NCBI RefSeq assembly: GCF_014838715.1
Contig: NZ_CP061947.1
Span: 5,694,001 to 5,758,000, forward strand
DNA: 64,000 bases
Direction: 5' to 3'
DNA from: Algoriphagus sp. Y33
Lineage (GTDB): Bacteria; Bacteroidota; Bacteroidia; Cytophagales; Cyclobacteriaceae
Of the stretch, positions 37,255-44,924 are shown one piece after another; within the stretch, counting starts at the first letter, position 1; each line of letters opens with the position of its first letter. The position numbers and the translations under genes were made by a program. The notes under the pieces were generated by a model. It was given only the letters and a program-made list of their open reading frames with translations, had not been told where the DNA came from and did not search any database.

Positions 37255-37623
37255 ATGAAATTTAACATCACCACGCCGAATGGCTTAAAGCCACATTATC
37301 AAAAAGAACTGGATGCATATCGGGATAAACTGGGGAAGTGGTTTTTACAGGAAGCTTGGCAGCATCTGGAGCGGGCCCACATCCTTGGTCAGCCCTATCC
37401 TTACCAGCACTCTGAAGTGCATTGGCTCATGCTTCGGATTGGTTTTAAAATCAAAGACTGGAAGGAAATACGGGGTCAGATTCTCAGGCTCTTTGTAGGC
37501 GGAGTAAAATCCTTTGTAGGGAAAATACCTGTAGGGAATACTGGGGGCGCCAATGTTCCGCCTCTCTTGCCTATGGAAATACCAGCAGATCTGGAGGCAA
37601 TAATAAATCAGTTCAAAAAATAA
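37255..37623 (+). CDS. DUF3703 protein
   Basis: The 122-residue product shows AWQHLERAHILGQPYPYQHSE (shown in part: LERAHILGQ), HWLMLRIGF, EIRGQILRLF and PVGNTGGANVPPL, the conserved blocks of DUF3703. Family members are small soluble proteins often found beside heavy-metal resistance genes; their function is unknown. His/Glu/Trp clusters could bind metal or a partner. It lies 109 bases after the Fur-family gene and 14 bases before the membrane protein gene, so it is probably co-transcribed with the latter. Confidence 0.8.
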   Translation: MKFNITTPNGLKPHYQKELDAYRDKLGKWFLQEAWQHLERAHILGQPYPYQHSEVHWLMLRIGFKIKDWKEIRGQILRLFVGGVKSFVGKIPVGNTGGANVPPLLPMEIPADLEAIINQFKK

Positions 37624-37637
37624 AATAGTCCTAAAGA

Positions 37638-38255
37638 ATGACCGCTCTACTCACCGGTACCATTATGCTCAGTCTCCTTCATGGACTGATTCCCAGCCAT
37701 TGGCTGCCGGTGCTGGCCCTGAAAGAAAAGTTTGGATGGGAGGGAATCAAGACGGTTCGCATTGCGGCGATGGCAGCTTTGGCTCACTCGCTGAGTACCT
37801 TTTTGTTAGGAGTGTTTTTGGGTTTATTCAGCTTGTCACTTTCTGAAAACCTACACACTTACACCCGTTGGGTCATTCCTGGATTGCTTATAGCCATCGG
37901 CTTATATTTTGTCATTCAACACCACCGTCACCACCACTTTCACATTGCTGAAAAACAAAAGCTGGAAAAAGCAGGAGCAGCGCAGGTTGTGACTTTGCTG
38001 GTATTTACCATGTTTCTTTCGCCCTGCCTGGAAATTGAAGCCTACTTCCTTATGGCAGGAACTCATGGCTTTCCAATGATCCTAGCTGTGGGACTGCTCT
38101 ACACCATTGTTTCCGTGTTAGGGATTACTTTTTGGGTTTACCTGGCCCAAAAAGGGCTGCACCGATTCAACTGGCACAAATTGGAACATAATGCAGGACT
38201 GATTTCCGGTGGCATACTTATTCTCACTGGCATCATTTCCTTTTTCACAGATTAA
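37638..38255 (+). CDS. Small metal-transporter-like membrane protein with His loop
   Basis: The 205-residue protein has about six membrane helices. The first carries LSLLHGLIPSHWLPVLAL, comparable to the HX4DH-type site of NicO/RcnA nickel-cobalt exporters, and the loop after the third is rich in His (QHHRHHHFHI). This suggests efflux or sequestration of divalent metal at the inner membrane. Identity is inferred from these motifs and the neighbours; a distant TauE/UreH-like relation is possible. The P-type ATPase gene starts 13 bases after it. Confidence 0.55.
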   Translation: MTALLTGTIMLSLLHGLIPSHWLPVLALKEKFGWEGIKTVRIAAMAALAHSLSTFLLGVFLGLFSLSLSENLHTYTRWVIPGLLIAIGLYFVIQHHRHHHFHIAEKQKLEKAGAAQVVTLLVFTMFLSPCLEIEAYFLMAGTHGFPMILAVGLLYTIVSVLGITFWVYLAQKGLHRFNWHKLEHNAGLISGGILILTGIISFFTD

Positions 38256-38268
38256 AACAGATTGGACG

Positions 38269-40221
38269 ATGACTAATACAAATCACTTAGACGATAAAGC
38301 CTGCTGCAGCACTGACCAGCATCCAGGCAAACCAAAAAAGGAAGAGGAAAAAACCTCTCCAACTTTTCTGCAAACTTGGGGAAGTGGTATGGTGAGCTTT
38401 GTCATGCTACTTGCTGGAATTGCCGCTGACCAGTTGGGACAGCCTGCAATTTTCCAGGGATGGATTCGCATTGGCTGGTATGTGCTGGCCTATTTGCCCG
38501 TGGGATGGCCGGTGTTGGTCAAAGGCTGGAAGTCCATCATAAAAGGTGATGTGTTTACTGAATTTTTCCTCATGGGCATAGCCACATTGGGGGCGTTTGC
38601 CATTGGGGAATATCCCGAGGCGGTTGCGGTGATGCTTTTCTATGCCATCGGTGAGTTGTTTCAGGATGCGGCCGTGAACCGGGCCAAGCGAAACATCAAA
38701 GCCCTGTTGGACATCCGCCCCGATTCGGCTTCGGTTTTTAGAGGTGGCCAAACTGTGGTCTTACACCCCGAGGAAGTACAAATTGGGGAAACCATCCAGG
38801 TTAAACCCGGAGAAAAAGTACCCCTCGATGGGGAAATGATCAGTGAAAAAGGCAGTTTCAATACCTCCGCCTTGACCGGCGAAAGCAAACCTGCGACCTT
38901 CAACAAAGGAGAAAATGTACTGGCTGGAATGGTGAATCTCGATAGGCTGATTGAATTGAAAGTTATCAGACGGTTCAATGAAAGTTCAATTGCACGAATC
39001 CTTGAACTAGTCCAGAACGCCACCTCACGCAAGGCAAAAACTGAACAGTTCATCCGTAAGTTTGCGCGGGTCTATACACCCATTGTCACCTTTCTGGCCA
39101 TAGGCTTGGCCTTCCTGCCTTATTTTTTTGTGGAAGACTATGTGTTTGAAGCATGGCTTTACCGGGCCTTGATCTTTTTGGTGATCTCATGCCCCTGTGC
39201 GTTGGTCGTTTCTATCCCACTGGGTTATTTCGGAGGGATAGGCGCAGCTTCCCGCAAAGGCATCCTATTCAAGGGTTCCAACTTTCTTGACCTCATGACA
39301 AAAGTCAATACTGTGGTAATGGACAAAACAGGTACGCTGACCAAGGGAGTGTTTGAAGTTCAGAAAGCCGTGACCATGGACGGTATCACAATAGATTGGC
39401 TTAGTCTCGCAGCAGCAATGGAAAGCAAATCCACCCATCCCATCGCAAAAGCCATTACAGAATATACTAAAAAGCAAGGAGGAGGAATTTCAGAACCCGA
39501 GCAACAGGAAGAAATAGCCGGACACGGCCTGAAAGGAAAAGTAAATGGCAAGCATCTGCTGATTGGCAATCAAAAACTGATGGACAAGGAAGGGATCGTA
39601 ACCTGTGCCGATGCTGTCGGAGAGGTCAATACCGTCATCCATGTAGCAGTGGATCAAAAATATGCCGGTTACCTGGTGATAGCAGATGAACTCAAAGAGG
39701 ATGCTGCCCAGGCAATCAATGCATTGCACAAATCAGGAGTTCGGGAACTGATCATGCTGTCAGGAGACAAGAATGCAGTGACCCAACAAGTGGCAAAATC
39801 ACTCGGAATAGATAAAGCCTTTGGTGACCTGCTTCCTGAGCAAAAGGTAGAAAAAGTAGAAGAATTGAAAAAGGATACCAGCCGTGTCATCGCTTTTGTG
39901 GGGGACGGTATCAACGATGCTCCCGTCCTTGCTCTGGCGGATGTGGGCATGGCCATGGGCGGGCTGGGAAGCGATGCAGCCATCGAAACGGCCGATGTTG
40001 TTATCCAAACAGATCAACCCTCCAAGATTGCCACAGCCATTCAGATAGGCAAACAGACCAAACGGATCGTATGGCAAAATATAGGCCTGGCCTTTGGAGT
40101 GAAGCTTATTGTGCTGGCACTGGGAGCCGGAGGCCTGGCCACCATGTGGGAAGCCGTCTTTGCTGATGTGGGAGTGGCGCTGTTGGCAATTTTAAATGCG
40201 GTAAGGATACAGAGAAACTAA
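38269..40221 (+). CDS. Zn/Cd/Pb-type P1B ATPase
   Basis: From the ATG at 38269 the product has 650 residues. It shows SCPCALVVSIP (CPC, TM6), DKTGTLTKG (phosphorylation Asp), STHPIAKAI (HP motif) and GDGINDAPVLA. The last helices have KLIVLALGAGGLATMW and FADVGVALL, where Asp in TM8 marks the P1B-2 group exporting Zn, Cd and Pb. There is no classic CxxC metal-binding domain at the N-terminus, only a short Cys-Cys (DKACCSTDQ) stretch. A longer start at 38209 overlaps the previous gene and is rejected. A CadC-like repressor gene follows at once, which fits this substrate range. Confidence 0.92.
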   Translation: MTNTNHLDDKACCSTDQHPGKPKKEEEKTSPTFLQTWGSGMVSFVMLLAGIAADQLGQPAIFQGWIRIGWYVLAYLPVGWPVLVKGWKSIIKGDVFTEFFLMGIATLGAFAIGEYPEAVAVMLFYAIGELFQDAAVNRAKRNIKALLDIRPDSASVFRGGQTVVLHPEEVQIGETIQVKPGEKVPLDGEMISEKGSFNTSALTGESKPATFNKGENVLAGMVNLDRLIELKVIRRFNESSIARILELVQNATSRKAKTEQFIRKFARVYTPIVTFLAIGLAFLPYFFVEDYVFEAWLYRALIFLVISCPCALVVSIPLGYFGGIGAASRKGILFKGSNFLDLMTKVNTVVMDKTGTLTKGVFEVQKAVTMDGITIDWLSLAAAMESKSTHPIAKAITEYTKKQGGGISEPEQQEEIAGHGLKGKVNGKHLLIGNQKLMDKEGIVTCADAVGEVNTVIHVAVDQKYAGYLVIADELKEDAAQAINALHKSGVRELIMLSGDKNAVTQQVAKSLGIDKAFGDLLPEQKVEKVEELKKDTSRVIAFVGDGINDAPVLALADVGMAMGGLGSDAAIETADVVIQTDQPSKIATAIQIGKQTKRIVWQNIGLAFGVKLIVLALGAGGLATMWEAVFADVGVALLAILNAVRIQRN

Positions 40222-40234
40222 ATCGCGATGAAAT

Positions 40235-40291
40235 ATTTAAGCATTTTCTTAAATAAGAATAATTCCTTAGCTTTGTTAAGCAAATGCTTAA
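40235..40291 (+). promoter_or_regulatory. Two inverted repeats flanking a -7 box before the CadC-like gene
   Basis: ATTTAAG/CTTAAAT (40235-40254, six-base centre) and TTAAGCA/TGCTTAA (40276-40291, two-base centre) surround TAGCTTTG (40268-40275), an exact -7 consensus. The spacing between repeat centres is about 39 bases, close to four helical turns. They are the expected kind of operator for an ArsR/SmtB dimer. The -33 region is weak (TTTTC inside the first repeat). Confidence 0.7.
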
Positions 40292-40301
40292 ATACGAAGT
40301 T

Positions 40302-40670
40302 ATGAATACATGTATCCGTGTCTTTGCCGATAGCGACCAGATCAATAGGTGCAGGAAAGACTTGAAGAGCAAGGAAGAAGGCTTTTTAGAACTGGCAGAT
40401 GTGCTGAATCTAGCTGGTAATGCTGTTCGCCTCAAAATCCTATATCTTCTGAAACAGGAAAATGAACTTTGTCCGTGCGACTTGTCAGACATCCTGAGCA
40501 TGACCGTGCCGGCCGTCTCCCAGCATTTAAAAAAGCTGAAGGATGCTGGGATCGTGACGACCAAAAAATCCGGACAAACCATATTCTATTCAGTAGAAGG
40601 GCAAAGTCAGCGAATCATTTCATCAGTGCTCGATTTGTTTAATCTCCCAAATTCAATTCCAGCCCTATGA
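40302..40670 (+). CDS. ArsR/SmtB-family repressor, CadC-like
   Basis: From the ATG at 40302 the product has 122 residues. It has the winged helix with ELCPCDLSDILSMTVPAVSQ, where Cys57 and Cys59 match the alpha-3N metal site of CadC (ELCVCDL), and N-terminal Cys4 and Cys17 that can complete the site. CadC-type repressors release DNA on binding Cd, Pb or Zn. A longer start at 40284 falls inside the second operator, so the ATG at 40302 is preferred. The ATPase gene lies directly upstream. The next gene overlaps by four bases. Confidence 0.88.
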   Translation: MNTCIRVFADSDQINRCRKDLKSKEEGFLELADVLNLAGNAVRLKILYLLKQENELCPCDLSDILSMTVPAVSQHLKKLKDAGIVTTKKSGQTIFYSVEGQSQRIISSVLDLFNLPNSIPAL

Positions 40671-41056
40671 TACCCCATGATCTCACCCAAAGCATAAAAG
40701 TTTCCTTAAAAACAGCAACTGGTCAACTGGGATACATCCTTAGCAAATTAGATGATGCGGACCAGGTTGAAAATATCCTTTTGCAGCTAAAAGCTGTGCA
40801 GTCCATGCTTGCTAAGACTACTTACGAGTTATTGGATGATGCCTACAGGAAAGCACTAGCAGAAAGGATCTCGTCAGCTTACCAGAGCTGCCCTGGTAAC
40901 TGTGGTAATGAAGAAACAATAGAAAAGCTGAGAAAACTATTTCCAGAGCTTAGACTCGAAGAAGTGCCTGAAAAACTACGAGAAGCCCGCATGGTGGAAG
41001 AAGAATTGAAGAAATTTTTATCCGAACGTTTGGACACCCCCTCCCCCCGTGACTGA
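40667..41056 (+). CDS. CsoR/FrmR-like protein lacking the usual metal ligands
   Basis: The 129-residue protein's N-terminal 55 residues follow the CsoR/FrmR helical pattern (SLKTATGQLGYILSKLDD, LQLKAVQSMLAKTTYELL), but the Cys-His-Cys positions that hold Cu(I) in CsoR are Val/Asn, Ala and Ala-like here. Instead a CPGNC motif occurs after the helix (near residue 75), followed by a charged helical tail. It may be a regulator with a moved metal site, or a protein partner of the CadC-like repressor, with which it shares an ATGA overlap. Function uncertain; family assignment moderate. Confidence 0.55.
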   Translation: MIPHDLTQSIKVSLKTATGQLGYILSKLDDADQVENILLQLKAVQSMLAKTTYELLDDAYRKALAERISSAYQSCPGNCGNEETIEKLRKLFPELRLEEVPEKLREARMVEEELKKFLSERLDTPSPRD

Positions 41057-41090
41057 CCTTTGGAGAGATGTTTCATTAAAATAGATTGAT

Positions 41091-41294
41091 ATGAAAAGTA
41101 AACTCATGATTTTCGCCACAGCGGGTATTCTCGCAATTGGTGGCCTTGCTTACGGGATCAACTCATCTCCAAAAGCTTGTCCTTTGGAAGGTACTCCAGA
41201 TTGTCCAAAAGTTAGCTGCCCTTTGGCAGGCACTCCGGAATGTCCTTATGATTTGAAAGTGGCGGAAGTACCCGCCTGCTGTAAGAAAAAGTAA
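41091..41294 (+). CDS. Small secreted Cys-Pro repeat protein
   Basis: The 67-residue product has an N-terminal hydrophobic signal (LMIFATAGILAIGGLAYG) and a Cys-rich mature part with two copies of a CPL-x-GTP-x-CP unit: CPLEGTPDCP and CPLAGTPECP, followed by EVPACCKKK. The repeats could bind a soft metal ion in the periplasm. An intrinsic terminator follows, and MerTP is encoded 42 bases downstream, so it may be a mercury or cadmium scavenger. I do not know a family name with certainty. Confidence 0.65.
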   Translation: MKSKLMIFATAGILAIGGLAYGINSSPKACPLEGTPDCPKVSCPLAGTPECPYDLKVAEVPACCKKK

Positions 41295-41297
41295 CTG

Positions 41298-41323
41298 GGA
41301 GGGCGCAGAGCCCTTCTTTTTTT
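41298..41323 (+). terminator. Intrinsic terminator between the Cys-repeat gene and merTP
   Basis: GGAGGGC (41298-41304) pairs with GCCCTTC (41310-41316), one G-U pair, loop GCAGA, followed by seven T. The next gene starts 13 bases after, so merTP must have its own promoter or depend on read-through. Confidence 0.7.
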
Positions 41324-41336
41324 GAAAATTAAGTAT

Positions 41337-41936
41337 ATGAAAAATTCCCTTTTAACCAGCGGCCTTTTAGCTGCTTTAGTAAGTTCCCTTTGCTGCATCA
41401 CCCCGGTGCTGGCACTGGTAGCCGGTACCACCGGCCTGGCTTCTACTTTCTCATGGCTCGATCCTGCAAGACCCTTTTTTGTCGGCATCACAGTGGTTGT
41501 ATTCGGCTTTGCCTGGTATCAGAAACTCAAACCAAAGGCCAAAGAGGAAAAAGAATGTGCCTGTGAGGAGGACCTTCAGCCCTCCTTTTGGCAAACAAGA
41601 AAGTTCCTTTCAATAATCACGGTCTTTGCTGCCCTGATGTTGGCGTTCCCGCTTTATGCTCACATTTTCTACCCTAAATCTGAAAAGCAAGTGATCATCG
41701 TTGATAAGTCAGACATTCAGACCGTAAATTTTCAAATCAAAGGCATGACTTGTCAAGGGTGTGCAGCGCATGTTGTGCATGAAGTAAATAAGCTCAGCGG
41801 CATCCTGAATGTAACCGCCTCCTACGACCAGGGCAATGCCATCGTAGAATTTGATAAATCCAAAACGGATGTCCTTGAAATTGAACAAGCCATCAACTCA
41901 ACCGGATATTCAGTGACCAATAAAACAGAGAAATAA
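41337..41936 (+). CDS. merTP: Mercuric transport protein with fused MerP-like domain (MerTP)
   Basis: The 199-residue product has a MerT-like part: first helix with SSLCCITPVLALVAG (vicinal Cys pair for Hg2+ uptake), a second Cys pair ECACEED in the cytosolic loop, and a third helix. It is followed by a MerP/HMA domain with GMTCQGCAAHV (residues about 140-150). The fusion would bring Hg2+ through the inner membrane to the cytosol. No mercuric reductase (MerA) or lyase is found in the window, so detoxification would need another enzyme or a gene to the right. The start is the ATG at 41337; an upstream TTG is possible but not needed. Confidence 0.85.
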   Translation: MKNSLLTSGLLAALVSSLCCITPVLALVAGTTGLASTFSWLDPARPFFVGITVVVFGFAWYQKLKPKAKEEKECACEEDLQPSFWQTRKFLSIITVFAALMLAFPLYAHIFYPKSEKQVIIVDKSDIQTVNFQIKGMTCQGCAAHVVHEVNKLSGILNVTASYDQGNAIVEFDKSKTDVLEIEQAINSTGYSVTNKTEK

Positions 41937-42149
41937 ATGGAAATCATCTTAGAATCTACCATCACTTGCCCCAACTGCGGACATCAGAAAGAAGAAACTA
42001 TGCCGACTGACGCCTGTCAGTATTTCTATGAATGTGAAAACTGCCACCAGGTGCTAAAACCAAAGGAAGGGGATTGCTGCGTGTATTGCAGCTATGGTTC
42101 AGCACCTTGTCCACCAGTACAATTGGATTCTGATCAAGCATGTTGCTAG
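41937..42149 (+). CDS. Small GDCCxxC zinc-ribbon-like protein beside MerTP
   Basis: The 70-residue product has a pattern of Cys pairs: TCPNCGH, ECENCHQ, GDCCVYCSYGSAPC, and a final QACC. It has no signal peptide, so it is probably cytosolic, and could bind mercury or zinc. Its ATG follows the MerTP stop directly (TAA then ATG), so it is translationally coupled. The same pattern forms the N-terminus of the methyltransferase encoded at 54921, which suggests a shared metal-binding domain. The family name and function are unknown to me. Confidence 0.7.
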   Translation: MEIILESTITCPNCGHQKEETMPTDACQYFYECENCHQVLKPKEGDCCVYCSYGSAPCPPVQLDSDQACC

Positions 42150-42184
42150 GGTAGACAATGCTTTATGTGACATACATCATGTTT

Positions 42185-42201
42185 TGACATGTGCAATGTC
42201 A
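42185..42201 (+). promoter_or_regulatory. Inverted repeat, possible operator
   Basis: TGACAT (42185-42190) and ATGTCA (42196-42201) form a perfect inverted repeat with a five-base centre GTGCA; a further TGACAT lies at about 42168. They lie 98 bases before the chosen start of the next gene. The regulator is not known. Confidence 0.45.
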
Positions 42202-42240
42202 TAGCCCTCTCAATAACCGTTGCGTACTTTCGAGTCATAT

Positions 42241-42270
42241 TGAAGGGGATAACAAACATATACCCCTTCA
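42241..42270 (+). promoter_or_regulatory. Leader hairpin before the second HYC/CC/PP-type gene
   Basis: TGAAGGGG (42241-42248) pairs with CCCCTTCA (42263-42270) around a 14-base A+T-rich loop; 28 bases separate it from the chosen ATG at 42299. It has no T-run, so it is more likely an operator or mRNA structure than a terminator. Confidence 0.5.
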
Positions 42271-42298
42271 CTAGATGGCATTTTACATCAAAAGGCTC

Positions 42299-42679
42299 AT
42301 GAAGCGCAACTTATATATCGTCCTGCTCATTGCAATGCTCCTCCCTGGCAAAGGGATGGCAGTGTTTCAGCACTTTTGCGGGGGCGAACTGATTAGCTTC
42401 GAGCTTTTTCTAAAACACTACGAACCATGCTGTGACGATCACAGCAACCCTTGTGATGGCTGTGAGGATCAGGAAGCCATCTTCTCTCTCGATGATTTCA
42501 GGACACCTCATTCTGACATTCTGGTCATTGATTTTTTACATGCGGCAATGGCTCAGCCATCTTTCCATTTGCCTTCTACACATTTTTTCGAGTCAAGAAA
42601 CTACACAACTCCTAAAAAGGCTCCCCCCGGCTGGTCAGGGCGGTATCGCTCTATCCTGTTCCAGTCATTTCTTCTTTAG
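42299..42679 (+). CDS. HYC/CC/PP-type small periplasmic protein
   Basis: From the ATG at 42299 the product has 126 residues with signal peptide MKRNLYIVLLIAMLLPGKG. It shows FQHFCGGELISF (H-aromatic-C), EPCCDDH and CDGCEDQE (Cys pairs), and KKAPPGWSGRYRSILFQSF (PP). This is the pattern of the small HYC_CC_PP-type proteins that accompany metal exporters in Bacteroidota. It probably binds Cu, Ag or Hg in the periplasm. An ATG at 42275 would add eight residues before the signal and is less likely. The porin-like gene follows after 172 bases. Confidence 0.75.
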   Translation: MKRNLYIVLLIAMLLPGKGMAVFQHFCGGELISFELFLKHYEPCCDDHSNPCDGCEDQEAIFSLDDFRTPHSDILVIDFLHAAMAQPSFHLPSTHFFESRNYTTPKKAPPGWSGRYRSILFQSFLL

Positions 42680-42851
42680 CTGACATCTGATTATCAGTTA
42701 GTTGCCGGGGTTACGAAACCCTTGGGCAATGTCGGAAATAGTTCAGTATAATATAACTGCTCCGGGATATCCGAACAGCATTAGACACGATCTATCTGAC
42801 AAAACTATCATCAAATTTCTTTAATCAGACTTTCAACAAAATGTTAAAATC

Positions 42852-44150
42852 ATGAAAACGTTTCATAAAATTCAATTGGTATTCATTGCCTTGACACTGA
42901 TAGTGATCAATACCACATACGCCCAACAACGAGGCTTGCAATATTTCAGGCCAAACGATAAAAACGGCCTGAATGTATTTGAGCCTTCAAAGGAAGATAC
43001 CGTTGCTTTTGACGGAGTAAAAGTCCGGGTAGGGGGTGATTTCGCCATGCAATTTCAGGGCCTTAACCAAAGTAATGATGCTGGTACCTTGGTTGAGCTT
43101 GGTTCCGATTTCAATTTGCCTTCAGCTAACCTCAACCTTGACGTTCAGGTAATGGAAGGTGTTCGGATGCACCTCAGAACCTATCTTTCTTCCAGAGCAC
43201 ACAACGAAGCATGGATTAAGGGCGGATACATGAGAGTGGATAATTTTGACTTTGTTAAACCCGGGTTTCTGGACGGAGTGATGAAATATGCAAGCATCAC
43301 CATAGGGTTAGATGAGTTCAACTATGGAGACGCACATTTCAGGAGAACGGACAATGCGAGAGGTATTTTCAACCCTTTTGTAGGAAATTATCTTATGGAT
43401 GCATTCTCCACTGAGGCATTCGGAGAGCTTACAATTCAAAAGAATGGTTTATTGGCAGTGGTCGGGTTGACAAATGGCAAGCTAAATCAAAATGTAACTG
43501 TGAACGACAATACAGACAATAAGCCTTCTTTCTTCGGTAAGTTGGGGTACGACAAACAACTGAGTGAGGATTTGAGGGTACGATTGACCGGATCCTGGTA
43601 CATCAATAAAGGTACCTCAACTGGCACATATCTCTATGGTGGAGACCGAGGAGGCTCTAGGTATTACAATGTGCTTTTTACAGTACCGGATGTGGATGGC
43701 AATACCGAAGGTGGCCCTCGTGATGGTCAGTTCAATGCCAGGTTCACAAAACTCACAGCCTTGCAGATTAACCCATTCATCAAGTACAAAGGCTTGGAGT
43801 TCTTTGGTATTTATGAGCTGGCTGATGGAAGCAATGAATTCACAACACCTCAAGCTGACACAGAGGGTGCATTCACACAAATAGCAGCTGAGGTATTGTA
43901 TAGGTTTGGAGCTGATGAACGTTTCTATCTTGGGGGTAGATATAATACAGTAACTGGTAAAATGCGTGAAAGTGCCACAGAAGATTTGGAAATCAGCAGG
44001 GTCAATTTTGGTGGAGGCTGGTATCTTTCAAAGAACGTTTTAACAAAAGTTGAGTACATGAAGCAGCAATATGAAGGCAATGCTTGGACAGGGCGTTTTG
44101 CCGGGGCTGAATTTAGTGGAGTCGTGGTTGAAGCGGTGATTAGTTTCTGA
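42852..44150 (+). CDS. Outer-membrane barrel protein of unknown substrate
   Basis: The 432-residue product has signal peptide ending in TTYAQQ, a beta-rich mature part with GGDFAMQFQGLNQSND, MHLRTYLSSRAHNEAWIKGG, GLEFFGIYELADGSNEF and the aromatic end VVEAVISF. It is a typical Bacteroidota outer-membrane barrel without a recognised domain. Being among copper/mercury genes, it could admit or release metal complexes. A strong terminator follows, so it forms a short transcript with the upstream small protein at most. Confidence 0.65.
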   Translation: MKTFHKIQLVFIALTLIVINTTYAQQRGLQYFRPNDKNGLNVFEPSKEDTVAFDGVKVRVGGDFAMQFQGLNQSNDAGTLVELGSDFNLPSANLNLDVQVMEGVRMHLRTYLSSRAHNEAWIKGGYMRVDNFDFVKPGFLDGVMKYASITIGLDEFNYGDAHFRRTDNARGIFNPFVGNYLMDAFSTEAFGELTIQKNGLLAVVGLTNGKLNQNVTVNDNTDNKPSFFGKLGYDKQLSEDLRVRLTGSWYINKGTSTGTYLYGGDRGGSRYYNVLFTVPDVDGNTEGGPRDGQFNARFTKLTALQINPFIKYKGLEFFGIYELADGSNEFTTPQADTEGAFTQIAAEVLYRFGADERFYLGGRYNTVTGKMRESATEDLEISRVNFGGGWYLSKNVLTKVEYMKQQYEGNAWTGRFAGAEFSGVVVEAVISF

Positions 44151-44156
44151 CGGAAC

Positions 44157-44190
44157 TCCCGTGTGGATGAGTTCACCCACACGGGGTTCT
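44157..44190 (+). terminator. Intrinsic terminator after the barrel gene
   Basis: TCCCGTGTGG (44157-44166) pairs with CCACACGGGG (44177-44186), ten pairs with one G-U, loop of ten bases, followed by a T-rich stretch. It starts six bases after the stop codon at 44150. The following 200 bases (44191-44383) are A+T-rich and hold the upstream region of the next gene, without a clear promoter box. Confidence 0.75.
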
Positions 44191-44383
44191 TTTCATTCCT
44201 GATCATTCCTGAATAAGAGATAACGACTTTAAAAATAAGCATCAACAGACCAAAATTTTTAGATGGAAAATAAATCTCAAACATCTACATATTGAGGTAT
44301 TTGAAATACAAACCATCATTTTTGATATTAAAATCGAACATTCTAAACTAAATTTCGTAAATTCACTTTAGACTTTTACCATA

Positions 44384-44818
44384 GTGCAGCGTTTTAGAAA
44401 AATATTGGCCATCATGCTTTCAGCCTTAGTGTTGCTCAGTTCAACGAGCCTCACTTTTGGCTTGCATTTTTGCATGGGGCAATTGGAGAACATTGCACTT
44501 TTTTCAGGTGCTGAGCCCTGCGAAATGGCCACACAGAAATCACCTTGTGCCACGGATAAGCATGATCCAGATTGCGAACATCAGCAGGTCACTAAAAAGG
44601 GTTGTTGCGAAGACCAGACTGTAGTAATGGAAGGACATGAAGACCTTACCCAAGTGTCCAAAGTTGCGGTTCCTGATTTTCAAATGATCGCAGTTCTCTA
44701 CGCTGTGGTATCCTTTCTTTTCAGCGCTCCTGCTGTTGATTATTATTCGTATAACGATTATTCCCCCCCTCTGATTGAGCGTGACATACCTGTGCTCGTT
44801 CAATCCTTCCTTATTTAA
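44384..44818 (+). CDS. HYC/CC/PP-type small periplasmic protein before CusA
   Basis: The 144-residue product uses a GTG start that gives a complete signal peptide (MQRFRKILAIMLSALVLLSS). The mature part has LHFCMGQ (H-aromatic-C), EPCEMATQKSPCATDKHDPDC, KKGCCEDQ, and the end YSPPLIERDIPVLVQSFLI (PP). It shares this pattern with the 42299 product and precedes the CusA gene by 106 bases. It is a likely copper/silver-binding periplasmic accessory. An internal ATG (44414) would remove the basic signal region, so it is disfavoured. Confidence 0.78.
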   Translation: MQRFRKILAIMLSALVLLSSTSLTFGLHFCMGQLENIALFSGAEPCEMATQKSPCATDKHDPDCEHQQVTKKGCCEDQTVVMEGHEDLTQVSKVAVPDFQMIAVLYAVVSFLFSAPAVDYYSYNDYSPPLIERDIPVLVQSFLI

Positions 44819-44924
44819 GCTCTTCATTCAATTCTTTCACTTGGCATAGCATTCTGCTGCGCCACAAGTGCATGCATTTGTATGCGCTCAAGTCAATCCA
44901 GTTTTAAAGAAAATTGAATGAAAA

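Noticed and set aside
38209..38268. Upstream extension of the P-type ATPase by 20 residues
   Set aside because: It lies inside the end of the preceding membrane-protein gene and adds a hydrophobic piece not typical of the family; the ATG at 38269 is a better start.
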